Source: Paenibacillus sp. FSL A5-0031 (lineage in GTDB: Bacteria; Bacillota; Bacilli; Paenibacillales; Paenibacillaceae). From it: a stretch of DNA of 64,000 nt. The stretch lies in contig NZ_MRTD01000017.1 of assembly GCF_001956295.1 (NCBI RefSeq), positions 1 to 64,000 on the forward strand, given 5' to 3'. The notes below the pieces were generated by a model. The model did not search any database. It was not told the origin of the DNA and saw only the letters and a list, made by a program, of their open reading frames with translations. Of this stretch, positions 9,561 to 18,700 are shown piece after piece. The stretch's first letter is position 1. Every line of letters starts with the position of its first letter. A program made the position numbers and the translations under genes.

Positions 9561-10673
9561 CTAGTCCCATGAAATGTTTTGGAATGTTCTTGTCTCAGCG
9601 GATTGCTTCGCTTTCAGACATTGAAGTGCGCTAAGCAGACCGCCCTCAATTGGACTGATGGATGTATTCGTTCCTTGCATAACTTCAATAAAGTTGCGGG
9701 CAAGCACCATATCGCCGCCAAAGTGGCTAGCATCAGATTTGATTTCATAGGTTTCTACTCGCTGCGTATGATGCATAAATACTTTCACCGTTTCGGTGTA
9801 AAAATCAAATTCAACTGTGCCCTTGTAGCCAAGAAAACGTGCGCCGCGTGCAGCAGCACCTTTGCGGGCATAGAAGTTTTGGGAGTAGGAGACATGCATA
9901 CCGCTGTCATAGTAGACTAAGGCGCTTCCGGAATCCTCATTCCCGGTATCCGTACCAAATACGCATTGCGAGGATTCATCGAAGGCGTGGCTGTCAGGGC
10001 AGGTTTTGTTCTCCGTGCAGTCGACGCATTTCAGCCCTGCAGGCTTATCGCCTTTATAAATTTGTTTGGATGTCATCGCGCAGACGCTGATGGGCGCGAG
10101 CTGCAGAACATGATTAATATAATCGAAATCATGCGTTGCTTTTTGCAAGAACAAACCTCCGGTCAGCTTCTCATCGCGATACCAGTTGTGGTAGTAAACG
10201 GAGCCGTAAGGAACGTTATTAACAGCCTGTACATGCTCGATGGTGCCAATTTTACCTGAATCAACGATTTCCTTAACGAGCTGAACGATCATGGATACTC
10301 GCAGAGGAAAAGAGACCGTGACAGGTGCATTTGTCTTGTCTGCGGAAGCTTTTAACCGAAGCAAATCCTCCATCGACGTAGCGACTGGTTTTTCCAAAAA
10401 CAACGGAATACGTGTGGGGAGCACCTTTACAGCCATTTCCGTATGGAGATGGCATCTTGTGCCAATGAGTATACCGTTAAGACTGGCGGAAGCAAGCATC
10501 TCCTCCGGTGTTCCATAAAACGCCGTATCCTTTACCTGCTGCTGGTGCTTCTCCTGTATCATTTGACTTTGCGGGTCAACAATGGCGGATACGTTGCAGG
10601 TTGGATCAATTTTTATCATTTCATTAATAACATGCTGAATGCGAGACCCATAACCAATGACGCCAAGCTTCAT
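9561..10673 (-). CDS. Gfo/Idh/MocA-family oxidoreductase
   Basis: NAD(P)-dependent sugar or cyclitol dehydrogenase, about 370 residues. The start at 10673 gives MKLGVIGYGSRIQ, with AAAGGGG upstream; a 19-residue longer frame from 10730 places residues before the nucleotide-binding strand and has no ribosome site. An N-terminal Rossmann fold (GVIGYGSR) is followed by the family EKP motif (LFLEKPVATSMEDL) and a C-terminal alpha/beta domain with several Cys (CVDCTENKTCPDSHAF), which may bind metal or be structural. It is divergent from an AraC gene and convergent with the importer. A role in processing the imported sugar, or an inositol-type substrate, is possible but unproven. Confidence 0.88.
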   Translation of the reverse strand: MKLGVIGYGSRIQHVINEMIKIDPTCNVSAIVDPQSQMIQEKHQQQVKDTAFYGTPEEMLASASLNGILIGTRCHLHTEMAVKVLPTRIPLFLEKPVATSMEDLLRLKASADKTNAPVTVSFPLRVSMIVQLVKEIVDSGKIGTIEHVQAVNNVPYGSVYYHNWYRDEKLTGGLFLQKATHDFDYINHVLQLAPISVCAMTSKQIYKGDKPAGLKCVDCTENKTCPDSHAFDESSQCVFGTDTGNEDSGSALVYYDSGMHVSYSQNFYARKGAAARGARFLGYKGTVEFDFYTETVKVFMHHTQRVETYEIKSDASHFGGDMVLARNFIEVMQGTNTSISPIEGGLLSALQCLKAKQSAETRTFQNISWD

Positions 10674-10786
10674 GATCAATGCCCCTTTCGTGGTTGTTGA
10701 ACTGGTTACATTATAAATAACAACGACCACCTATGGCTTTGTTCTCATAGACGCATTATTTGTCATTTAGAGAAGGTGAAGATGAC

Positions 10787-11710
10787 ATGCTTAAAGGAGA
10801 TGAGATCGACATGATGATTGATTTAGAGCGAACTCATTTGAATTTAGTTTTGGATATACGCAGCATCATTACGATGTTTTATTTTGAGTTTGGCAAGGAT
10901 TATTATTTTCCCGGTGAGAGGCATAACTTCTGGGAGCTGGTTTACGTCGACAAAGGCGAAATCGAGGTGCGGGCTGATAATAAGCGTCATAGCTTGAAGC
11001 AGGGCAGCCTTATTTTTCATCAGCCGAATGAGTTTCATAGCTTAACGGCGCTGCATGGCAAAGCTCCGAATGTGATCGTCATTACGTTTGATTGTGATTC
11101 CAATGCGATGAAGAGCTTTGCGGACAAGGTGTTTCAGCTTGATCATGAGCAACGAAACCAAATGGCTCGTATTATTAGCGAGGGCGCTAACGCCTTCACT
11201 TTTCCATTTCATTATCCGCTCGTTCGCAACCTTCGCCAGCCCATTGGCTGTGAGCAGCTGGTCAAATGTTATTTAGAGACCTTTCTCATTCTGCTCCTGC
11301 GCGAGGGTGCATCGATTGACAATGGACGTGCCCCGTTGCTGCTGCCTAAGGAGAAGGATGAGGACAAGCTGGTGTCCGCCATTGTCGCTCTGATGGAGGA
11401 ACGGCTATCCACGCAGCTATCGCTAACAGAAATCAGCCATGCCCTGCATATCGCGAGTACAAAGCTGAAGGAGCTCTTTAAGCGGAACACTGGGAAGACG
11501 ATTATGGAGTACTACGCGCATATGAAAATTGAAAAAGCTAAGCTATCGATTCGCGAGGACCATTATAACTTTACCGAAATATCGCGGCAGCTAGGCTTTA
11601 GCAGCGTCCACTATTTCTCTAAAGCCTTTAAGCGCGCAAGCGGAATGAACCCGTCTGAATACGCGAAATCGGTGAAAGCTAGGAGCCGAATTGAGCAGGG
11701 GGTGTATTAG
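10787..11710 (+). CDS. AraC-family regulator with cupin sensor
   Basis: Transcription regulator of about 307 residues. The ATG at 10787 has AAGGTGA 7 bases upstream; an ATG at 10811 behind AAAGGAGA is a real alternative. The N-terminal cupin-like sensor is near residues 20-120 (PGERHNFWELVYVDKGEIEV, HQPNEFHSL). The C-terminal AraC helix-turn-helix pair spans roughly residues 205-300 (LTEISHALHIASTKLKELFK; LGFSSVHYFSKAFKRASGMNPSEYA). It is transcribed away from the Gfo/Idh gene across a shared 113-base intergenic region, so that gene is the obvious regulatory target. The ligand is unknown, probably a sugar. Confidence 0.9.
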   Translation: MLKGDEIDMMIDLERTHLNLVLDIRSIITMFYFEFGKDYYFPGERHNFWELVYVDKGEIEVRADNKRHSLKQGSLIFHQPNEFHSLTALHGKAPNVIVITFDCDSNAMKSFADKVFQLDHEQRNQMARIISEGANAFTFPFHYPLVRNLRQPIGCEQLVKCYLETFLILLLREGASIDNGRAPLLLPKEKDEDKLVSAIVALMEERLSTQLSLTEISHALHIASTKLKELFKRNTGKTIMEYYAHMKIEKAKLSIREDHYNFTEISRQLGFSSVHYFSKAFKRASGMNPSEYAKSVKARSRIEQGVY

Positions 11711-11790
11711 GGTAGGGAATGGTGTAGAAGTTTTCATTCATGGAACAAAAAAACGGCCATTGCTTGCATCGTTTGCGGCAGGGCTGTCTT

Positions 11791-11819
11791 TTGATTGAAT
11801 TTATTACTGAATGTATCAG
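11791..11819 (+). promoter_or_regulatory. Possible sigma-A promoter for mazEF
   Basis: TTGATT and TATCAG are separated by 17 bases. The -10 box lies just upstream of the palindrome at 11832-11853, so a repressor there would cover the start point. Both boxes deviate from consensus. Confidence 0.4.
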
Positions 11820-11831
11820 ATCTTTCTTTTT

Positions 11832-11853
11832 TGTATATACATATGTATATACA
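11832..11853. promoter_or_regulatory. Perfect 22-bp palindrome, likely mazEF operator
   Basis: The arms TGTATATACAT and ATGTATATACA are exact reverse complements with no spacer. The site lies 23 bases upstream of the antitoxin start and next to the putative -10 box, the usual place for autoregulation by an antitoxin-toxin complex. Confidence 0.65.
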
Positions 11854-11875
11854 GTGTAAGGAGGAGGTGTTAAAA

Positions 11876-12199
11876 TTGAAGCATAAAACACCTAAGGAGT
11901 TGATTCATGTGTCGATACCCGCTGCTCCTATCGCTAAAGCTACTTTTCGTCCGTGGGGAAACAGCCTTGCGCTTAGATTTCCAACTGAAGTATTAAAACT
12001 CGCTGCGTTAAGCGAAGGCGTAGAAGTTGGATTCCATATTTCAGGTGAAGGAGAAGTTGTGCTTCGACCATTATACCCTGCAGCTGATGATCAAGAGGGG
12101 CTTCGTGCATTATTTCTATCGCTTCGCGGCTCTGCTTCAGATGGTGTAAAGAGTCAAGAAGAAGAGCTCTACGAGCCAATGGGGGATGAAATGATTTAA
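11876..12199 (+). CDS. mazE: MazE-type antitoxin (AbrB-like fold)
   Basis: Antitoxin of a type II toxin-antitoxin pair, about 107 residues. Translation most likely starts at TTG 11876, behind AAGGAGGAGGTG; the longer frame from 11795 would read through the palindromic operator. The core FRPWGNSLALRFPTEVL and GEVVLRPL matches the swapped-hairpin DNA-binding fold of MazE/AbrB. The acidic C-terminal tail (SQEEELYEPMGDEM) fits the flexible segment that neutralises the toxin. The N-terminal 20 residues are extra compared with typical MazE. The stop overlaps the toxin start by one base (TAATG). Confidence 0.8.
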   Translation: MKHKTPKELIHVSIPAAPIAKATFRPWGNSLALRFPTEVLKLAALSEGVEVGFHISGEGEVVLRPLYPAADDQEGLRALFLSLRGSASDGVKSQEEELYEPMGDEMI

Positions 12200-12585
12200 T
12201 GGCTATTACAGGAACTGTTGCACGCGGGAGCGTAGTCTGGTTGAACTTCTATCCTCAAAGCGGAAACGAACAGGCTGGTTATCGCCCAGCAATTGTAATA
12301 TCTGATGGACTCATTGATCCAACACACTCTAACTTAGCCCTTGTCGTTCCTGTTACAAGTCCAATAAAGCCGGGTTATCCCTTCCATATACCTGTACCTG
12401 CCGGAATTGCTATCGACGGTTCCTTAGCTGGAGTACCATATACAACCTTGAACGGTGTTGTTTTGACTGATCACATGAAGTCACTAGACCTAAGCGCGAG
12501 GAATGCCGTTGTCATAGGAGAGATTTCTCTCGGCTCCCCGTTTTATAAACAAGTGGTTACCTACCTACGAGCTATTCTCGCCTAA
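12199..12585 (+). CDS. mazF: MazF/PemK-type mRNA interferase toxin
   Basis: Toxin of 128 residues, the usual family length. The family start RGSVVWLNFYPQSGNEQAGYRPAIVIS is clear: the RG-x-V-W strand, G-x-E-Q-x-G-x-R-P loop and P-A-I-V-I-S carry the conserved catalytic Arg. MazF toxins cleave single-stranded RNA at short sequence motifs and so stop translation. The one-base overlap with the antitoxin gene couples their translation. The pair sits alone between two AraC genes with no mobile element visible, so it may be a resident stress module or an island remnant. The target motif cannot be deduced here. Confidence 0.88.
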   Translation: MAITGTVARGSVVWLNFYPQSGNEQAGYRPAIVISDGLIDPTHSNLALVVPVTSPIKPGYPFHIPVPAGIAIDGSLAGVPYTTLNGVVLTDHMKSLDLSARNAVVIGEISLGSPFYKQVVTYLRAILA

Positions 12586-12694
12586 CAGCGTGATATAGCT
12601 TTTTTTTGTTTTCCTCGTTGCTAGCCTTCCTCAATGGCCAGCTGTTTGATATTCTATTCTCCTTCGTTTCCTGACCCATCGATAATAGCTAAAC

Positions 12695-13603
12695 TCACCT
12701 ATTCGCATCGTTCACAGGCGTGTGGCGATATTGGTTTGGCGAAAGTCCGGCCCATTTGCGGAATTGTCTGGAGAAATGATTGACGGAGCGGAAGCCGAGC
12801 TGCTCGGAGATCGCATAGACGGTTAAGTTGGAGGTGACAAGCAGCTCCTTTGCTTTTGTCCATTTTCTCCTGCTTATATATTGACGCGGGGATACGCCAT
12901 ATACTTTGGCAAAAATTTTAGAGAGCTGGCTGCGGCTTATATTCATTTCGGATGCGATGGCGGTAATAGACGGGTTGGCTGCAAAATCGACAGTGAGCCG
13001 TTCCTCGATGGAGTGTGCCACGTCGGCTTCATAGGCGGAAACTTGGTTGCGCGGGTAAACGTCATCCGCAGCCGCAGGAACTTCCAGCATGAGCAGGATT
13101 TCCTGAATGATCAGCAATACGTAAGCTTGAAGACCAAGCCTTTGGTGAAGCGGCAAAGAGATTTGTATAACGTCGGGAGAAAACAAGGTACTATCGGAAA
13201 GCAGCTCCTGCTGCATCAATTGCTCCAGCTCTGGAACCAGATGGGGCAGCTTGCTTTCTTTTGCCCGAGCTGCGGGAATCAACTGAAAGGGCGCGACTCC
13301 CAGCCTGCTTCGAATATCGAGGTCGTCCAAGTCAAAGTGGATATTGAAAAAAGCATATGGCGATGGGTACGGATTGGCGATAGTGTGATTAACCCCTGGT
13401 TTCAGCAGGATCCAGTCGCCTTGGTTTAGAACGGCTTTTTCCCCGTTAATCTCTTGCACTGCCGCCCCTTCCATACAGTAAAGCAATTCGTATAGAGGAT
13501 GATGGTGCTTCTTATACGACCAAGCCGCCGGCTTAATGCCGAAATGACAGCCGACAATTTGCAGCGTGTTGATCATATTTTGAAAGTTGATTATCATGTC
13601 CAT
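12695..13603 (-). CDS. AraC-family regulator, divergent from GH35
   Basis: Transcription regulator of 302 residues. The cupin sensor covers roughly residues 25-110 (HHPLYELLYCMEGAAV, GDWILLKPGVNHTI). The AraC DNA-binding region covers about residues 190-295 (ITAIASEMNISRSQLSKIFAKVYGVSP; YAISEQLGFRSVNHFSRQFRKWAGLSP). The ATG at 13603 follows a G-rich stretch; an ATG two codons on is also possible. It is transcribed away from the GH35 gene across a 173-base gap, the standard arrangement for a regulator and its target glycosidase. An inducing galactoside is a reasonable guess, not shown by the sequence. Confidence 0.9.
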   Translation of the reverse strand: MDMIINFQNMINTLQIVGCHFGIKPAAWSYKKHHHPLYELLYCMEGAAVQEINGEKAVLNQGDWILLKPGVNHTIANPYPSPYAFFNIHFDLDDLDIRSRLGVAPFQLIPAARAKESKLPHLVPELEQLMQQELLSDSTLFSPDVIQISLPLHQRLGLQAYVLLIIQEILLMLEVPAAADDVYPRNQVSAYEADVAHSIEERLTVDFAANPSITAIASEMNISRSQLSKIFAKVYGVSPRQYISRRKWTKAKELLVTSNLTVYAISEQLGFRSVNHFSRQFRKWAGLSPNQYRHTPVNDANR

Positions 13604-13776
13604 TGTTACTGCCCCCGCCCTATAATTAATGTGGTTAGATTATAGCACAAGCTCCCAGCTTCAAACGTCTCTTTTGGCACAAAAGGTTAAGTATATGAGG
13701 ATTTTGTGCATTGTCCGAAAGATGACGCAGCCGCTACTATTAGAAGCATAACAAGTTGATTTGGGAGGTTTTTATG

Positions 13777-15540
13777 ATGAGCCAACTTTCTATTCAAGGC
13801 AAAGAGCTTATGCTGGGCGAGCATCCTTTTCGGATTATATCCGGGGCGATTCATTATTTTAGAGTTGTACCTGAGTATTGGCGTGACCGTTTGCAAAAGC
13901 TGAAGGCTTGCGGATTTAATACGGTTGAAACCTACGTGCCTTGGAATTTTCATGAGCCGGACGAGGGGCGTTTTGTATTTGAAGGAATGGCCAATATTGA
14001 GCAGTTTATCACCATTGCTGGAGAGCTTGGCCTTTATGTTATTGTGCGCCCAAGTCCATATATTTGCGCAGAATGGGAGTTTGGCGGACTTCCTGCGTGG
14101 CTGCTTGCTGATCCGGGAATGCGGCTGCGGTGTTATCACAAGCCCTTTTTGGACAAAGTCGATGCATACTATGATGAGCTGATTCCACGGTTAACGCCAC
14201 TTTTATCGACAAATGGCGGTCCGATTATCGCTATGCAAATCGAGAACGAGTACGGCAGCTACGGCAATGATAAAGCGTATTTGATCTATTTGCAGCAAGC
14301 GCTAATCCAGCGCGGGGTAAATGTACTGTTGTTTACATCGGATGGGCCGGAGGACTTTATGCTTCAGGGAGGCATGGTTCCGGGCGTATGGGCTACCGTT
14401 AACTTTGGGTCCCGCCCGACGGAAGCTTTTGAGAAGCTAAATGAGTATCAGCCGGATCAGCCGTTGATGTGCATGGAATACTGGAATGGTTGGTTCGATC
14501 ACTGGGGGACAGCGCATCATACCAGAGACGCAGCGGATGTAGCGAATGTGCTGGACGAAATGTTTGCTGCCGGCGCATCGGTCAATTTTTATATGTTCCA
14601 CGGCGGCACCAATTTTGGTTTTTACAATGGTGCGAACTTTCAGGACAAATTGGGTCCGACCATTACAAGCTATGATTATGATGTGCCGGTTAGTGAATGC
14701 GGCGATATTACGGAGAAATTCCATGCGGTGAGAGAAGTCATTGGTAAATATACAGATTTGGGTCCGCTGGAGCTGCCTGCCCCCATCGCCAAAAAAAGGT
14801 ATGGAACGGTTAATATGACTGCTCAGGCTAAGCTGTTCGCTTCGCTCGACAAGCTGTCAACGTCAGTGCAAAGCACATGCCCAGAGGCGATGGAGCAGCT
14901 CGGACAAAACTACGGCTTTATTATGTATTCGACAAAGCTGACGGGACCAAGGCTGGAAAGCAGATTGAATTTACAAGAAGTGCATGACCGCGCGCTGATC
15001 TTTGTTGACGGGGTGTATAAAGGGGTTATCGATCGTTCGGACAAAGAGCATGATATTCAGTTTTCCGTTCCGACGGAGGGTGTAGTTGTAAGCATACTGG
15101 TTGAAAATATGGGGCGGATAAATTATGGACCGCATATGAAGGATTGCAAGGGGATTACGGAAGGCGTTCGATTTGGTCAACAGTTTCTGTACGATTGGGT
15201 GATCCATCCGCTCCCGCTAAATGATTTATCTAAGCTTTCATTCGGTCCTCTTGATGAAACGGGAGATGTTCAGCCAGCCTTTTACTCCGGTGAATTCATG
15301 ATCGATGAACCTGCTGATACCTTCCTAAATATGAAGGGCTGGACCAAGGGCGTTGCCTTTATTAATGGCTTCAACTTAGGGCGCTATTGGGAAATCGGTC
15401 CACAAGGGACAATGTATATTCCCGGTCCGCTGCTGCGAAAAGGGAAAAATGAAATTATTTTATTCGAACTGCATGGCTGTAAAGACCCAAGCGTCTTGCT
15501 GCAGGATTACCCAGTTCTAAATATTTCAGTTGAAAAATAA
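13777..15540 (+). CDS. GH35 beta-galactosidase, cytoplasmic
   Basis: Glycoside hydrolase of about 587 residues that releases terminal beta-linked galactose. The catalytic (beta/alpha)8 barrel fills the first 320 residues. The acid/base is E158 in QIENEYGSYG and the nucleophile E234 in MEYWNGWFDHWG; HGGTNFGFYNG is a further family signature. The C-terminal beta domains include FINGFNLGRYWEIGPQ, also typical. There is no signal peptide, so it should act on imported oligosaccharides. GGGAGGT precedes paired ATGs at 13774 and 13777; the second gives better spacing. It is monocistronic, with a strong terminator after it and an AraC gene facing away. Confidence 0.92.
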   Translation: MSQLSIQGKELMLGEHPFRIISGAIHYFRVVPEYWRDRLQKLKACGFNTVETYVPWNFHEPDEGRFVFEGMANIEQFITIAGELGLYVIVRPSPYICAEWEFGGLPAWLLADPGMRLRCYHKPFLDKVDAYYDELIPRLTPLLSTNGGPIIAMQIENEYGSYGNDKAYLIYLQQALIQRGVNVLLFTSDGPEDFMLQGGMVPGVWATVNFGSRPTEAFEKLNEYQPDQPLMCMEYWNGWFDHWGTAHHTRDAADVANVLDEMFAAGASVNFYMFHGGTNFGFYNGANFQDKLGPTITSYDYDVPVSECGDITEKFHAVREVIGKYTDLGPLELPAPIAKKRYGTVNMTAQAKLFASLDKLSTSVQSTCPEAMEQLGQNYGFIMYSTKLTGPRLESRLNLQEVHDRALIFVDGVYKGVIDRSDKEHDIQFSVPTEGVVVSILVENMGRINYGPHMKDCKGITEGVRFGQQFLYDWVIHPLPLNDLSKLSFGPLDETGDVQPAFYSGEFMIDEPADTFLNMKGWTKGVAFINGFNLGRYWEIGPQGTMYIPGPLLRKGKNEIILFELHGCKDPSVLLQDYPVLNISVEK

Positions 15541-15564
15541 GCTTTTGTTGCAAAATGATGATGC

Positions 15565-15603
15565 AAAGGTCTGCGTTGCTCCTTTAGGAGCCGCAGGCCT
15601 TTT
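15565..15603 (+). terminator. Rho-independent terminator after GH35
   Basis: An 11-bp outer stem (AAAGGTCTGCG with CGCAGGCCTTT, one G-U) encloses a second GCTCC/GGAGC stem with a TTTA loop. Transcription would stop in the trailing U-rich tract. Confidence 0.8.
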
Positions 15604-15750
15604 ATATTTCGTAATTAGCATATCAGAAAAATTTAAAAACACATGATATGTTAAATGGTTAATACATGTCCTAGTAAAAGTTCGAGGTGCTATATTGGTG
15701 AAAGTAAAAAAGCATAATTTTAATTACACTTTGAATGGAGGAAAATGAAG

Positions 15751-18700
15751 ATGCAGAGCGCAATCAAACATCGATTTATTTTGATCGTGATGGCTTTTTT
15801 GCTGGCGATGATGAGCGTTCCACAGGTTATGACGGTTACGTCGGCCGCAGAATCCAATCGGGTTCTACTACAAGAGGATTTCGAGGGTACAGACAACCTG
15901 CCATGGACTTCGGTCAGCGGTACATGGAACAAGGTGAATGAGGAAAGTGTGGAATTATTTTTTGAAGATTTTGAAAATGAAAACGCTGTCAGATGGGCGA
16001 ACAACGCCGGATCATGGTCTAGTGTTCAAAACGGATCATCGCATAGCTACAAGCAGAGCAATGACAACAATGCTTCCGATCTGATAACAGGAGATGCTTC
16101 TTGGTCGGATTATTTCTTAGAAGCGGATGTTAAGTTAATAAGCGGTACAGGGGCCATGCTGAAGTTTCGTTATATGGACGGCCAGCATTATTACTTCCTG
16201 TATATGAGTGATAACTATATTAAAATCATGAAGCAGGATGGTTCCAACCAGGTATGGTTGAAGCAATATAATGGCCCAAGCCTTTCTCCTTCGAATTTTG
16301 TCCGCATTAAGGTTGAAACAACAGGCAATCAAATTAAGGTTTACCGGGAAGGTGAAGAGGTGTTGTCTACTACAGATGAAGATGGGTCTGATCCCTATCT
16401 GACGGGTAAAATCGGACTTGCTACATGGGCAACTGTCGTGGAATTTGACAACATTAAGGTAACGAAACCTGCATCGAATCAGGTTTATAGCCAATTGGAT
16501 GCGAATGGCGGGGAATCGTATGCTGGTGACAATGCTTGGTCGTCGTATTCTATGCAAGCGCTAGTGAGACCAACTGCGATTGAAGAAACAAGCACAGTCG
16601 GTATTTCTTTGCGTCGACAAGATAACGGAGATGGCTATGTCATGCGTTATAATGGCAACGGAAATATTCAAATTGTAAAAAAGGAGGGCGAGAATGAGGC
16701 GATTCTTGCGGAAGCTCCTTATCAAATAGAACCCGGAAAATCCTATACCCTTAAAGGGGTTGCAGGCGGAAACGACTTAGAGCTTTATATTAATGCTTCC
16801 AAGTTGCTGTCAGCAGTGGATAATACATTCTCCACGGGTCATATTTCATTGCTAGCAACCGCAGCGACGGCAAGCTTCGACAACGTGGTCGTAACCCGCA
16901 TTGCCATGCCGGTTGTGTCTCCCGGAAATACGACTTATTACGTCAGCTCCAGCACAGGTGATGACGACAACGATGGTTTAAGTGAAGCTGCTGCGTGGAA
17001 AACGCTGAGCTTTGTCAATGCAGCAACGTTCCTGCCCGGAGATCGTATTCTTTTGAAATCGGGAGACAGCTGGAATGAGCAGTTAATCTTGAGGGGTTCG
17101 GGTACCGAGGAGGAGCCTATTCAGATTACTTCTTATGGAACCGGAAACAAGCCAGTTATTTCATGGAATGCGCCAACAGGCGGCGGTGTCGTAACGGGTT
17201 ACAACTTGAGCCACTGGCTTATTCAAGGGTTAGCGGTCGAAGCTATACCTTCAGCAACGCTTTCTTGGGGCAACATTACGAACGGCATCATTGTACAATA
17301 CGATAACTCGCGGCTTCATACGGGACTGACGATTGACGGCAATGAAGTGTACAGCTCGAGTCCAAACACCAATACGAACGGGATCGTTATTTCATCACAT
17401 GTTCCTGGGACGGATTACAAAGAAGTAGCAAAGGACATTGTCATATCCAACAATGATGTGCATGATTTAGGCTGGTATGGCATAACGACATCAGGCTGGG
17501 ATATCGCAAAGCAAGAAGAGCTGCGCTCTCAATTAACTTACGACAACCTGAATGTGCTCAGCAATAAGGTCTATAATATGGGCAGTCAAGGGATTGTCGT
17601 GCAAAATGCTCATAACTCAGCTATTCAATGGAACGTTGTTCATGACGGTGGCCAAGCGTCCTCCGACTATGGACCAGGCGGCTTGTGGTATATTTCCTCG
17701 CGGGACTCCGTTATTCGCTTCAACGAGGTGTATAACATGAAGGATTCCAGTTCCGGCTATGACGGAGCGGGCATCAATATCGACTGGTATTGCGACAACA
17801 TCACGGCCGAATACAATTATGCTCATGATAATAAAGGAAATGGCTTCACCACCATGAGCAATTACGGCTCTAAAATACTGAGCAACAAAGTGAAAGGCAA
17901 TAAGGGAGAGCAAGGAAATGGAAGAGGGCAAATTGCTCTAGGAAGCTTCACAGGCAGACCGGATCTATCGACGGGACTTCACGATATAGAAGTAGCGAAA
18001 AACACGATCATCGTAGATGTTGAAGGTACTTCCGGCATTAACAGCGCTTCAAATCCATATGGGACATGGACAGGAAATAGCATTCATGACAACAACATTG
18101 TGCTGAAAGCGGGAGTTCCGAACACCTCTGTGTTCAATATCGGCAACGATACGCTGCTGGATGTAATGAATAACAACCGCGTATTCAGTGAACAAGCTGA
18201 CTTCCGTGCGAGTCTCTATGGTACAGCATATACCAGCTTGGCGTCTTGGCAGGCGGGTACGAATTACGATCAGCAATCTCAGGTGCATGCTCTGGATACT
18301 GCTTCACCAATGCTTGTTCAAAACGTCATGGCCACATTTACAAATGATGTTCAGCTAACTTGGCCAGCCGCAGCCGATCAAGGCGGCACCATTGCACACT
18401 ACAATGTTTATCGCAGCACAACTGCCGAGTTTACTCCTTCTTATGCAAATATGATAGGCGAGTCCGAGCAGACATCCTTTACGGATCGGGAGCGGGTGCA
18501 GTCGAACACGATCTACTATTATAAAGTAGAGGCCGAAGACCAAAGCGGCAACACAGGTGCTGCATCAGCACCCGCTGCGGTCACAACGGGAACAGTCTTG
18601 TCGGCACCAGTAAATTATAAGAAGGTTGATTTTACTATTTTGCGTGATGGGAATCAGTTAAGCGTGGCCGACTTGCCGGTAGTTCCTTTTTTAGCCGGGT

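Noticed and set aside
12881..13429. 182-residue plus-strand frame opposite the AraC gene
   Set aside because: The minus-strand AraC domain is unambiguous; the plus frame lacks a ribosome site and any recognisable domain.
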